From contig JAUKUA010000004.1 in the NCBI GenBank assembly GCA_030549175.1, forward strand, positions 1,798,001 through 1,862,000: 64,000 nt of DNA. The letters run 5' to 3'. The stretch's first letter is position 1; every line of letters starts with the position of its first letter. The notes beneath the pieces were generated by a model. The model did no database searches, was not told the origin of the DNA, and was given only the letters and a program-made list of their open reading frames with translations. The DNA is from Lasiosphaeris hirsuta (lineage: Eukaryota; Ascomycota; Sordariomycetes; Sordariales; Lasiosphaeriaceae). The position numbers and the translations under genes were made by a program. Below are positions 53,633-64,000 of this stretch, piece after piece.

Positions 53633-55523
53633 ATGTCCGCCGAAATGGCAAACGAGATCAAGCTGATCAGTGGCCGCAGCCACCCCGAGCTCAGCGACAA
53701 GATCGCAAAGCGGTACGAAATCACCAGCCCGACCGACCCCTACGATACTCATCAATGCCCTGCCCCTCTGCGCCGTCTGCGCCCTTTGCGCTTGTTGAAC
53801 TCTCGCTGACACTCTGCTCTCCGCCCGCCCTCTAGGCTCGGAATCGAAGTCGCCCGCACCATATCCCTCAATTACTCGAACCAGGAGACATCTTTCACCG
53901 TTGGCGAATCGGTCCGCGACGAGGATGTCTTCGTCATACAGTCCACTGCCACCGGCGACGTCAATGAGGGGTTGATGGAGCTGTTGATCATAATTTCTGC
54001 CTGCAGAACTGCCAGGTGCGACAAAGCCCAGCCGATGCCTCACCTTGCGACTCAGATCGGCTGCTAACATATCTGCTACAGTGCTAGGAGAATCACAGCA
54101 GTTATGTATGCTCCCCTGGGATGTCTGCGCCATTTCCAAATTCAGGCAACACACTCTGTTTGGCCGGGGAGCGATAGCGCAATGCTAACACTCACAGTCC
54201 GAACTTCCCGTATGCTCGCCAGGACAAGAAGGACAAGGTTCGCAAGGCTACCCAGCCAGCTCCGTATGCGGAGACTCCCGTACTGATCCATTACTCTAGT
54301 CCCGAGCCCCTATAAGCGCGCGACTAGTCGCGAATATGCTCCAGACCGCCGGTGCCAACCGTAAGCTCTTCTGTGAGGTGTCACCGAGTTGGCGTTGACA
54401 GTTCTGCAGATATCGTGACGGTTGATCTCCATGCTTCTCAGGTAAGCATTAATCTTGAGTCCTCTTCATTCTCAATGCTAACAATTCATCCTATAGATCC
54501 AAGGTATGATGTCATTGAGCCAAAACTTGACCTGTTTTGCAGCTGCATTTGCTGACGGCCAATTGAATAGGTTTTTTCAGTGTCCCAGTGGACAACCTGT
54601 ACGCCGAGCCCTCGTTTCTGCGCTACATCAGGGAGAACTTTACCTCGGACGAATGTGTGATCGTCTCTCCAGATGCCGGCGGTGCAAAGCGGTTGGTCAT
54701 CCAATCCGCCAATTCGAGCCCAAGTTGCTAACTACTGGACAGAGCTACATCCATCGCAGACCATCTCAACACGGCATTTGCTCTCATTCACAAGGAGCGA
54801 CCCCGTCCTAATGTTGTCGGCCGTATGGTCTTGGTTGGCAACGTTGACGACAAGATTGCCATCCTCGTTGGTAAGCTAGCTGCCTTCGACCGAGCCGTGA
54901 GAGAATAACCGCTAACAAAGTTGCAGATGACATGGCGGATACCTGTGGTACGTTGATGGAACCAGACCTTGACAACAAGCATATAGATGGCTTGGTGCAG
55001 TTTGAGGATTTTGTGACCAGACAGTACTGACTCTGAGCAACCAGGAACCCTCGCGAAGGCGGCAGCAGTCTTGAAGGAGAATGGCGCCAAGTCTGTCTTG
55101 GCCCTGGTGACACACGGAATTTTGTCTGGAGGGGCCATTGAAACACTCAACAACAGTGTCCTTACAGCCTTGGTTGTCACAAACACTGTTCCACTGGGGG
55201 ACAAGCTCGAGCGAGTAAGTCAGCCCAAACTGATATGCGGATGACAGGGCCTTCACAAAGGGCATTTTGTGCCACGAAACTAACAAGCTATAGTGCCCGA
55301 AAATCAAAGTCATCGATATCAGCCCGACTATCGCAGAGGTGCGTTTGAGTGCTTTACCTACATTTGAGCTTGGTTGACAGACTTGCTAATCATTCACCCA
55401 GGCCATCCGTCGTACCCACAATGGTATTCCCACCCCTCACCACAGTGCACCTGGAGTTGATACTGACACTTTTTTTTTGTAGGCGAGTCCGTCTCGTACC
55501 TTTTTACCCACGCGCCCGTATGA
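53633..55523 (+). CDS. Ribose-phosphate pyrophosphokinase (PRPP synthetase), 14 exons
   Basis: Exons 53633-53712, 53836-54015, 54082-54105, 54198-54237, 54300-54360, 54410-54441, 54497-54503, 54571-54691, 54743-54870, 54927-54947, 55045-55214, 55294-55338, 55402-55423 and 55483-55523 give 323 residues, the usual length. The enzyme makes PRPP from ribose 5-phosphate and ATP for purine, pyrimidine, His and Trp synthesis in the cytosol. Visible landmarks: [18 protein letters not shown] at the start, [20 protein letters not shown] (ATP region), [18 protein letters not shown] (metal/ATP signature), [12 protein letters not shown], and [14 protein letters not shown] (ribose-phosphate loop). Exon 7 is only 7 bases, supplying the IQG of the signature; exons of 21, 22 and 24 bases also occur. 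The correctness of the model rests on conserved protein motifs. Confidence 0.96.
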
Positions 55524-57213
55524 GCACATCCTCCAGGATACTCGAAAACCTCTGGGTAACCTTTTTACCAAATGGTTTTCGAGTCGTGTGAAATAGCAAG
55601 CTTGGTGTTGTATGGGGCCTATTTTTTTTTCGAGCCAGTCAATCGTCGCTCATGACCATTCAAGGTCTCTTGTTAGAGTCATAACATGTTTTATAGAGGA
55701 CAGAGCCGAGGCAACACACGGGTCCACGACTCGCTACTAATATCTGGCGGGTTGAGGAACCTCTACTCGTTCAAATTGTGGTTCTTTAGGCTAGACCAGT
55801 TGAATAGAGGTTTTCATCAAGGTAAATAGGTAGGCAGGCAGTGTTTGGCTTATAACTAGCGAGCATAGAGGCCCGAAAGGGGCTCGACACGCACATAACC
55901 AACAAACCCCTAACCAATTGTGCCATGACCGTGCAGCTTTGAGCTAGTACAGTTGGAATTTTCTAATCTGCGCCTGTCGTACAGAATTTGTATTAAGTGG
56001 CCGGCTGGGGTTTATTGTAAAAGAGAAGATCAAATTGATTACTTGGACAACGGATTAAATACAAGGTCTTGTAGCCGGCCGTAAGGGCAACTCCAGACTG
56101 CGTACAAGGAATTACTATCGATTGGGCCGGTAATACACCGGCCGGGATTCCAGCATCGTATTGTGGTCACTAGGGGTGACCTGCGACTCGAATTCGATCT
56201 CCTCTTCCTTCGGCCACCCGAAACCCCAAGAGAACATGAAATCCTCATCACCGTTCCGAGACTTCAGGTATGGGCATCTAGAGTTTGGAAAGCTGTGGTT
56301 GAGCGACAGGCGTGATGAACAAGAAGGGCTTGACTTATAGATACTAGGGGGGGTGCCGGCCTTTGGCCGGGTTAGGCCTAGATCTACGAGGCACCTTTTC
56401 AACCTCTTCTGCCAGCTGTTTTTTACTTGTTACAGCCGCCACCGCTTTAGGCCCGCACTGCTGTTACGGCTTTCCACCACCTTCCTAGGCTATACCGACT
56501 TATCTGGCCTTACCACGTCTGCGGCACAACTTATAGATACCTGTTGCGAGTGCTCCCTCTTGCGAGTGAGTGCCTATTGCAAGTGCCTGTTGTGAGTACC
56601 TGTTGCGGGCGCCTGTCGCGACCGCCTGTGCCTATCATGACTGTATAGCTCCGTTGCCAGTGCGAGTGCCCGTTACGAGGACCTATGCCTGTTGCGAGGA
56701 CCCATGCCTGCTGTAAGGACCTGAATCTATTGCGATTATACAGCCCCGTTGTGAGTACCCGTTGTAAGTACTTATCGCGGGTACCTGTGCCCGTCGCGAG
56801 GACCTAGGCTATTATCTGATAAGACGAGTTTATATCGCTCTTTGCTCGAGGCGCTTAGCGGGGAGGGCCCCCGGGTGTTGGAACATCGTGTTTCTCTGCT
56901 AGCAAAGATCTTGGCCCAGAGGTTGGTGTAAAGGCTGTGCCAGGGCTCCAGTGCCTCTCTTGATGCGAGTGTCACGCGCTAACAACCTAATAAACCAGGG
57001 CTGGAATGTAAAGCCAGAACTGCCTAATCCAGGCTATTAACTGTGATGAGATGAGTTTATATCCCGATATCCTATCTTTTATCCTACTATACATTATGTT
57101 TCCGCACCCTCTATCCAATGAACCTTACGCCAATTTTTGAATGTGCCTCTATAGGCCTTTTTCTCCAGATATTACTGTAGCCACTCGCGAAACAACAAAG
57201 GAAAGCCGACATG
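55524..57213. other. Intergenic with degenerate minisatellite
   Basis: No gene is supported between the converging PRS and DHA2 genes. The part at 56520-56810 is a degenerate repeat array; the flanking frames have no recognisable features. Confidence 0.55.
56520..56810. repeat. Degenerate 12-base minisatellite
   Basis: Many variants of CCTGTTGCGAGT (CCTATTGCAAGT, CCTGTTGTGAGT, CCCGTTACGAGG, CCTGTTGCGAGG) follow one another with irregular spacers. C/T and G/A differences between copies are frequent, consistent with RIP-type or CpG-like mutation of an older regular array. Confidence 0.6.
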
Positions 57214-59320
57214 CTAAGCCTTCGGCAACTTCTCCCCTTCAAGTCCAGTACCACTCCGTGAGGCACCGTCAGACATATTGTCCTCCTCGATCCCCTTTTC
57301 TCCTGACTCCTCCTTCTTTTCTTCTGGTTTTGGCTTCTTGACACTCCGCCACTCAACAAAGATCACACCCAAGATACTCAAACACGCCAACACCACGGGC
57401 ATAATCCACACCTTCTTCAGCGCGGCCCCGTACGCTGCAAGAATTTTATCCACACTATCAGGGTATAGCCGTCCCATCGACTCGCTGATTCCCGTCGCGC
57501 CGGCGCTGACCACGACGTGAGGGTCGACCTTGGGTGCGCGGGCGATCAGCTCGCGGACGAGCCCGTCGTTGAACATGTTATTGGCGACGGACACCCAGAC
57601 GGTGCCGCTGAGGGTTTGGGCGAAGATCACGACGGATGTGCCGAGGGAGATGTCGGGCCCGGTGAGGACCACCTGGGGAATGATGACGGGCACTTGGGCC
57701 CCGATGCCGATGCCGGCGCCGACGAGGACGAGGGTTGCGATCCTGGGTCCCGGTTAGGGGGTTGGGGGGAAGCTAGCGCGGGGAGGGGGCTTACCAGTAG
57801 CCAGGTGTCGTGTCGAGATCGAATAGGGTGAGCATGCCGCAGGCGACTGAGGTGAGGATGGTGCCACCGATCATGGCGGGGACGTAGTAGCCAATTTTGC
57901 TAACCTTATGCCGGTGTTAGGAGGGAAGAGGTGAGAAGAGGGGGGATACTAACTGCAAACCCAGACACAACCACCATAAAAGACACGGGCACCGCCATCG
58001 CTAGCAAGTCGATACCAGACTGGTACGCCGAGACACCCTTGGCCGCCTGAAGCCAGACAGGGACAAACTGTATCAGTGTCAAGAACACACCCATGATGGT
58101 AAACATGTACCACATGCCGGACACTACCGATCGGTTCTTGATGATATGCATAGGCACTGTGGCGTTCGGGCCGGCCCGATACTGGATGAAGCCCCAGATG
58201 AGAGCCGCCACCCCAAAGATGGTCAGCGTCAGGATATTCCTCCAGTCGTTCCAGGCGTACACGGTCCCACCCCATTGCAGTGCCAACAGCAGACAGACAA
58301 TTGCCGGGAGCAGGAAGACGGTCCCAAGCAAGTCAAGCTTGGCGAGGAACTGGCGCAACGTCTTCTTTTCAGATGTATTGATTGCGCTCGCGGGAAGGTG
58401 GACAAGGAAGAACACAGCCGCAAAGGTCACGGCACCTATGGGGAGGTTGATCCAGAAACACCAGCGCCAAGTGGCATAGTCGGTGAAAGCTCCTCCGAGA
58501 ATGGGAGCGACAATTTGGGCGATACCAATGGCTCCGCCGATGGCACCTGTAACTCGAGGGCGGGCGTGAAGGGGAACACTGAGTGATGTTGCTATCAGCG
58601 AAACCACCCAAGCGAGTTTATCCACCAGAAAGCATGGCCACATACCTATGGGCGAGGATGACGAGGGAGCCCGTCAAGAGCCCGGCACTGCCGAGCCCAG
58701 CAATGGCGCGACCGAGGATCAGGGCGGTCGAGTTGGGGGCGGTGGCGCACACAATGGAGCCGATCTCGAAGATGGCCAGGGCGATGAGAAACAGCCACTT
58801 GATGCTGAACTCGGCGTAAAGCTTGCCATACATGAGCTGGAAGCAGCAGGATGTAAGCATGTATGCTGACCCGTACCAACCGATGTCGGAAAGGGAGTTG
58901 AACTCGGCGGTGATCTTGGGAACGGCGGTCGCGACAATGGTTCGGTCCTGCAGTAGTTTTGTTTCATTAGATACCATGACTGCTCGCGACACTCTAGGGG
59001 GCAGCAGACTCACCAGGCCCAGGCATAGCACAGCGAGGAAGAGACCTAGAAAGATGAACCAGAGGCTAAAGCCCGAAGGATACTCTGCCTCGGGATTTTG
59101 GGGGACATTATTGGCTGTCGAGGGATCTGATGCATCGTCGGGGCTTGAGTTCCCCTTGTCAGAGGTTTGCTCAACCGAGGTGGATGGAACTTGAAGCCTG
59201 CGGGGGTGTCAATAAGTGCATTGTGTGGGTAGGGCAGGTACCCGAGGACCACATGGCGACACGGGGAAGGAACGATGGAGAGAGAGGAACACACTCTTTT
59301 GGCGGCCTCGAGGCATTCAT
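57214..59320 (-). CDS. MFS drug efflux transporter, DHA2 (14-helix) family
   Basis: Model: complement of exons 59295-59320, 59014-59197, 58646-58947, 57954-58578, 57795-57904 and 57214-57742, giving 591 residues. The first exon codes only for MNASRPPK plus part of a Glu codon. A polar N-terminal tail precedes [19 protein letters not shown]. Family landmarks: [13 protein letters not shown] in the first helix-loop, [40 protein letters not shown], and the antiporter motif C region [15 protein letters not shown], with Ala where Gly is common. The C-terminal tail is charged ([15 protein letters not shown]). Such pumps export toxins, azoles or secondary metabolites across the plasma membrane with proton exchange. 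It is divergent from a Zn2Cys6 regulator 1.2 kb away. Confidence 0.93.
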
Positions 59321-60527
59321 CGCGTCAATCAGATTGGCGTCCACGAGTGCACTAAATACACAAGAGATACAAAATAGGTACAGGGAAGTTTGGGAGATAA
59401 AAGGTGAAAAGACGGCAGTGCAACTTGACGTATTGTGCACGATGTCAAGGGAAACCGAGAGATGAAGGGACTGAACGCCAAAGAGTCAAGAGAAGTTCGT
59501 TTTAGCACTTATTTACTCAATGATTCGAACGGCCGACATGGCATCCGATCCTGGGAGCATGGCAGCGCCGGACATAGCAACATCCCGCCCGTCAGGCCCG
59601 ATCCTACGGCTGGCTGATCGGGTGGGGGGTGCTGGCCGAGCCGAGCCATGCTCGACAACTCACATGCCACTTAACAGCCCCAGCGAGAAAAGGCAAGGCA
59701 AAAAGCAAAAGAAAAAAAACTTGGACTCTAATGAGTCAACATGGCGGAAGCAGCTCTGATTCGGATTCGAACCGAGTACCTCGGGTTCACCTGCTCGGGG
59801 CCGGCTCGATACACATCTGACATTCTTGTGAATGTCAGACTTTCGATCTCAGCGTCGGAACCTCGACCCTGAGCCAGCCGTCCTTGACTCAAGGTAATGC
59901 GTTCTGTCCCAACCGTGGCTTAATGTGTAATGTCGAATCGCTAGGCCGGGTTGATCAGCGTCCCCGGCCCTCGTGAATACCAAGGACAGAATAATCCAAC
60001 TTCAATAGATTCTCTAACTCTTAGTATGGATGAACTGCGTACACGCATCCCGCTACAGCACAGAGCCGCCAATCTCCGCAAAATCCGACCCACAAAATCT
60101 GGCTAATATTGTCTCGTGGGGAATGTCAATGATGACACGGGCAGGGCAGGCGACTGGCCGATGGGGCTGGGCTCGGGCAGCAAATCGATGCCGCAGCCGA
60201 TGGCCCCACTCTTGGGAAATCTCTTTTAGTGCCGGTCTAACGCGCCGATCCCGATCGCGACTTGCTGGGTTGGATTTTTGTCACCGACTCACCGTTGCTG
60301 GGCCCCAAACAGCCCTTTTCTCGCTGCCGTGACCATTTAGAATCGTGGATCGTTCTCGGCACTGCACTGGCGCCGGCAGCCCCCTTCCCTATCTCGTTTC
60401 CTGGCCGGGTTCTTGCTTTATTGGCAGCAGTCGCACAAAACCGCTGCATCGTGCATCGTGCACCGTCGCCCGTCACTTGGCACCCCTCGGCGCCCTCGGC
60501 ACCCAACGCCTCAAACGTCGGCCGGCC
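59321..60527. other. Divergent promoter region with tRNA-like hairpin
   Basis: The 1.2 kb between the DHA2 pump and the regulator gene. It holds a perfect 10-base hairpin TCTGACATTC/GAATGTCAGA (59816-59839) inside a stretch resembling a degraded tRNA (box-B-like GGATTCGAACC at 59763, and CGTCGGAA at 59853). I could not fold a full cloverleaf on either strand. Confidence 0.5.
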
Positions 60528-60979
60528 ATGGCCGATGACACCGCCGAAAGCTACAAGGAGCGTGCCCGCGCCTGCGCATACTGCAATCGATCCAAGACCA
60601 AATGCATCTGGCCTGGCGAGCCGGGCTTCGGCACTTGCGAGCGGTATGCATCACGATAGCTCCCCTCCAGTGTCTACACACCTTTCACCTTGCTCTTGAA
60701 TTTATGTGCGTGTAGTAATCAATATTGCTGACACCACCTTGTAGATGCATCCGGCTAAAGCGTTCCTGCGGCCTGCCGGAACAGGGCGAAAGAAGGCGGC
60801 GTGGTCCATCAACGTGAGTTCAATCTGTGTCACATTGACCTCCTGGTTGTGTTGTGTGTTGGTGGTGACTTTTGTCCAATGGCACCAAGACTAATACCGT
60901 GCCCCCAAAAGGCGTGTGGGCCAGCTGGAAGAAAAGATAGACGGCATCATGTCGCTTCTCAATGCCAGCCGCCAGCTGC

Positions 60980-61014
<35 letters not shown>

Positions 61015-62784
61015 GCATCTCCATCCTCACCCACATACTCAAGCCCCAACTCATCTCGTCTGGCGCCCATACATCCGGGACACGTAGGTATCGCTGATCA
61101 TGACCCCCAGCGGACCCGGCTTGCTCACAACAGCCCGCGGGTACCTGTAAGTTCTCTCGCACACCACACGCCCCCGATTGATTTGTTCGAGATAGTGCCT
61201 GGTCTTCGCGTCTCGGTCGACGAAGCAGATCGGCTGCTTGAGCTGTACCGCACAGACTACGCCCCAAAGTTTCCCTTTGTGCGTATCGCGCGATGTCTTA
61301 CAGCATACGAGCTGTCCGAGAGACAGCCGTTTCTGTTTCGAGTCGTGATCCAGGTCATGGCCCCTCAAAATGCCATTCTCCAACGCGATGTTGCCCGTTG
61401 GATCCGTGAACAGGTCGCCGAGCTTGTTGTCGTCAATCAGGAGAAAACCCTCGAGATCTTGCAAGCGCTATTGATATACATTGCCTGGTACGTTTACTCA
61501 CCTCGTAAAAGCAGTCGTATCGTTTCTTGCTGACGCCCTCCAAGGGGCGATTTTCATTTCTATATCGACCCACGGGGCACAAATATGCTCCAGATAGCAG
61601 CCGGGCTCGTCATCGAGCTCGGCCTCAACCGGCCGGTAAGGGTCGGCGGGCGCGATCTCACAGCGCCCAGTCATGTCCCAAATCATTTCGTCGACGAAGC
61701 ACGGCGCCTCAAAGGGATACGGGCGCGGGCCCCTCATACTCTTGAAGACATGCGAGCATTTCTCGGGTGCTTCTACATCAATTCCATGGTCGCCATTCTC
61801 TTCCGCCATCTGCCCATGCTGCCTTACAACAACTACGTCACCACTTGTCGTGTAAACCTGGAAGCCGCCCAAGAGTGCGAATCGGACAAGTTCCTATGCT
61901 CACTCATCCGGATGCAGCGCGTTGGATGTCGGATGCACGCCTTGTTTCCAAGCGTTGACATGGACGGATGTGAGCCCGCCGACTTCTCCGGGCCTATACA
62001 CATGACCATGTCGACTCTTCGAGCTGAGATGGAAGCGGCGAGGGCGGAGGTACCGAGAGACATTCAGACTCATTGTAAGTATGGGTGGGAATAAGCGGAG
62101 TGTGGGATTGGAGTTGGTGCTAATTGATGGTTCCACACAGGGCAATATGAGGTATGTTACTATGGTTTGCTCCTCAAGCTGTACGAGCCGGCTACTTATA
62201 TGCGGCCATCGTCTGCGTCCAACTCTTTTACCGAGGCATCATGGCGGACCGAAGCGCTCTTGGGCTGCCTGGAGTCGGCCAAGGCCTTCTTTGACGCCTT
62301 CGCCAACATCCCGCCCGAGGAGTTGCCGTATCTGCCCTCGCCAGTCTTCTCGCACTTATCGTTCGCCATCGTGGCGACGTCAGCGCTCCTCTTCCTGAGC
62401 GACTCGGACTGGAATCAGGTGGTTGTGCGAAGGACGATCGATTTCCCCAACCTAGTGCAGCGGCTGAGTGACCGGTTTGACCAGGCGGATCGGGTGGCTG
62501 CTGCAGATGGATGGAAGAGGAAAAATAAGCTTGTCGACGATGCTCGGCCGGTCATGGCCATGTACCGGGACAAGCTCCGGTGGATAGAGTCCTGGTTTCT
62601 GTCCAAGAGGGGAGGCACAGACGAGCCGCAGCCGCCGGGGGCTGATGTGAACGCCATGGACCTAGATCCTGCCGGGTTCCTCGCGCCTGCGGATTTTGAT
62701 GGAGACTGGTGGCAAGCTATGCTGGGGGACCGAGATGATAGTTTTGGCCAGCTGGACCAATCGGAGGGCTCGTCTCGCCAATGA
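60528..62784 (+). CDS. Zn2Cys6 transcription factor with fungal-specific domain
   Basis: Exons 60528-60643, 60745-60813, 60912-61487, 61545-62074 and 62141-62784 give 644 residues. The zinc cluster has Cys at 16, 19, 26, 37, 40 and 47 (CAYCNRSKTKC ... TCERCIRLKRSC) and is split by an intron. A linker and a short coiled coil (RVGQLEEKIDGIMSLLNAS) follow, then an 11-residue Gln tract from CAA repeats. The middle homology region starts with LFEIVPGLRVSVDEADRLLE, where DEADRLLELYR is typical of the fungal_trans domain family, and goes through DPRGTNMLQIAAGLVIELGL. The C-terminus is acidic (APADFDGDWWQAMLGDRDD), a likely activation domain. It probably binds CGG-type half sites in the nucleus. The divergent DHA2 pump is its most likely target. 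Confidence 0.93.
60978..61014 (+). repeat. CAA repeat coding poly-Gln
   Basis: About twelve CAA triplets in frame within the regulator gene, coding eleven or so Gln residues after the coiled coil. Repeat length may vary between strains. Confidence 0.9.
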
Positions 62785-63408
62785 CGGGAGAGGTGGAGGA
62801 GGTGTGTGGTGTGTCGAGGGTAGGTGTGTAGGTGTGTGCGGGGGCGGACGACAAGTAAGTCGGACGAACGATTGAATCCGATATCGAGCCCAGCGGTCCC
62901 GGCTCGCCGGTTTGCGAGGTTTTAACCGTTCAGCGCTCAGGGGGCGCCGGGTAGCCATTGGCAGGCGACCGGTAGATGGGTGGCGGCCATTGGACCATGC
63001 TGGCTATGCAATGGGGCCTGCAGCACATGTAGTGCAGCATGTGGTGCGGCTCCCCAGGACCACCAGAACTAGGAAGGGTAGAACGCCTTGTGGTCGGATT
63101 GTGCATCGCATTCGGCGCTTGTATCGCTAAATGGGACATATCATTCTAGGCTGCGTTGGGAACGGGTTAATCGACTCTGCCGGGGCCACACTACTCCGCC
63201 CAATCAGGATGGCAAGCTACCAGGACTTGGGGCACTTGTACATTTTTTTTAAGCCCTGGGCATCGTGTCAGTGTGTCACCGTCCACGCTTTCCTTCCCTA
63301 GCAGGCCCGCAGGCACCGACAATCTGTTCGTTCGCAACCGCAAATACATGTCCTGTACACTTTGAAGCACACCGAGGCCGAGACTCCAAGATTTCCTGTA
63401 TATAAGCC
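62785..63408. other. Intergenic, no gene recognised
   Basis: GC-rich spacer between the regulator and the Ser-rich gene. Short frames only. Confidence 0.6.
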
Positions 63409-63864
63409 ATGAAGACCGAACGTCGAGATTCCCGGACGAGGGACACAGACACCATCGGCCAAGACACACCTCACTCACCTGCAATCAAACAATCAGACTC
63501 CCCCCCAGTCAAGCCCGCCGACTCGCCGCCGCCTCGCCCGTCCCTCAAGATGTCGGACAAGTCAAGCTCGTCGTCTGGCAAGACGGACTGGAACTCGCTG
63601 CTCAAGCACTCGTCGGCCATGGGGATCCTCAAGCCGGGCGTCGTGTTCAACACGTACGGCCAGGGCTCGTCGTCGTCGTCGTCGTCGTCGGGCGCGTCCA
63701 AGCACCCCAGCTCGTACTCCGGGAGCACCACGCAGGGCTCGGGCAGCAGCCGGTACTACTCGTCCAGCAACGTACGCACGCCACACCCCGTCCCGTCTCT
63801 CTGAGAGTTGTAGTGTGGCTAACCCCCCAAATAGAATCCGAGCTCTGGTTCTGGAAGCAAGTGA
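63409..63864 (+). CDS. Small Ser-rich protein
   Basis: Exons 63409-63771 and 63835-63864 (63-base intron GTACGC...AATAG with CTAAC branch) give 130 residues. The ATG at 63550 (MSDKSSSSSGKTDWNSLLKH) could be the real start, since the 47 residues before it are polar low-complexity sequence. The core KTDWNSLLKHSSAMGILKPG then VVFNTYGQG is the only ordered-looking part and is followed by a Ser run coded by TCG repeats and an NPSSGSGSK end across the splice site. No function can be assigned. Confidence 0.6.
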
Positions 63865-64000
63865 TTTGTTTTCGCGTGCGTGGCCCTTCTCTCGCCACCC
63901 GGAGTTTGGGAATCTCCACCCCCCTTTGGATTGGCGTCTCCTTTTTTTTTTTGGGTCACGGAAACGCACAGCGCAGCGCAGATCATCTTGGTTCAGCTGG

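Noticed and set aside
53346..53666. 106-codon plus-strand frame upstream of the PRPP synthetase
   Set aside because: Overlaps the PRS start in another frame, Pro/Ser-rich, no motif. The ATG at 53633 with the conserved N-terminus is clearly the coding start.
59737..59860. A second functional tRNA gene
   Set aside because: Box-B-like and arm-like words are present, but no 7-base acceptor stem with D and T arms could be paired on either strand. Kept only as a tRNA-like hairpin.
1..64000. CRISPR array or prokaryotic defence system
   Set aside because: The window is eukaryotic (introns, tRNA intron, fungal families) and no regularly spaced direct repeats with unique spacers were seen.

Overview
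The window looks like a contig from a filamentous ascomycete, probably a sordariomycete. Genes carry short (about 50-100 base) GT-AG introns, many with CTAAC/CTGAC-type branch sites. The gene families (2EXR, Zn2Cys6 regulators, ACS and DHA2 transporters, NACHT-ankyrin NLRs, CorA-like giants, Fot1/pogo and Tad-like elements) are typical of Pezizomycotina. Several relics carry stop codons of the CAA/CAG-to-TAA/TAG or TGG-to-TAG kind, as expected after repeat-induced point mutation (RIP). Coordinates of spliced genes were worked out by hand from splice sites and reading frame; every full model given with exon coordinates keeps the frame through to a stop.

Left part (1-33 kb), mostly intact single-copy genes: a GT1 glycosyltransferase (-), a membrane-anchored GH127/DUF1680-like glycosidase (-), a tRNA-Tyr with intron (-), a long coiled-coil protein (-), a secreted CDA-fold deaminase (+) converging on a 2EXR protein (-), a 1543-residue CorA-like membrane protein (+), a mucin-like single-pass membrane protein (+), an ACS-family permease (-) and a disordered protein (-). 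Between them lie decayed genes: one at 14.8-16.1 kb, a GNAT acetyltransferase at 22.8-23.2 kb and a small secreted protein at 25.8-26.4 kb.

Middle part (about 33-51 kb), a gene-poor accessory island, visibly AT-rich in places: a broken DUF2264 gene, a Fot1/pogo relic interrupted by a solo LTR with a 5-base target duplication, a Tc1/mariner relic, TPR/CHAT-type debris, then an intact NACHT-ankyrin NLR with a Gly/Asn/Gln-rich N-terminus that may be an amyloid signalling motif, and a LINE relic. Large stretches show no gene.

Right part (51-64 kb) returns to intact genes: a disordered protein (+), ribose-phosphate pyrophosphokinase with 14 exons including a 7-base microexon (+), a DHA2 drug efflux pump (-) divergent from a Zn2Cys6 regulator (+) that may control it, and a small Ser-rich protein (+). 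The most interesting locus is the NLR at 44.1-46.6 kb with its near-identical ankyrin repeats, sitting among related debris. No partner effector for it was recognised in the window.
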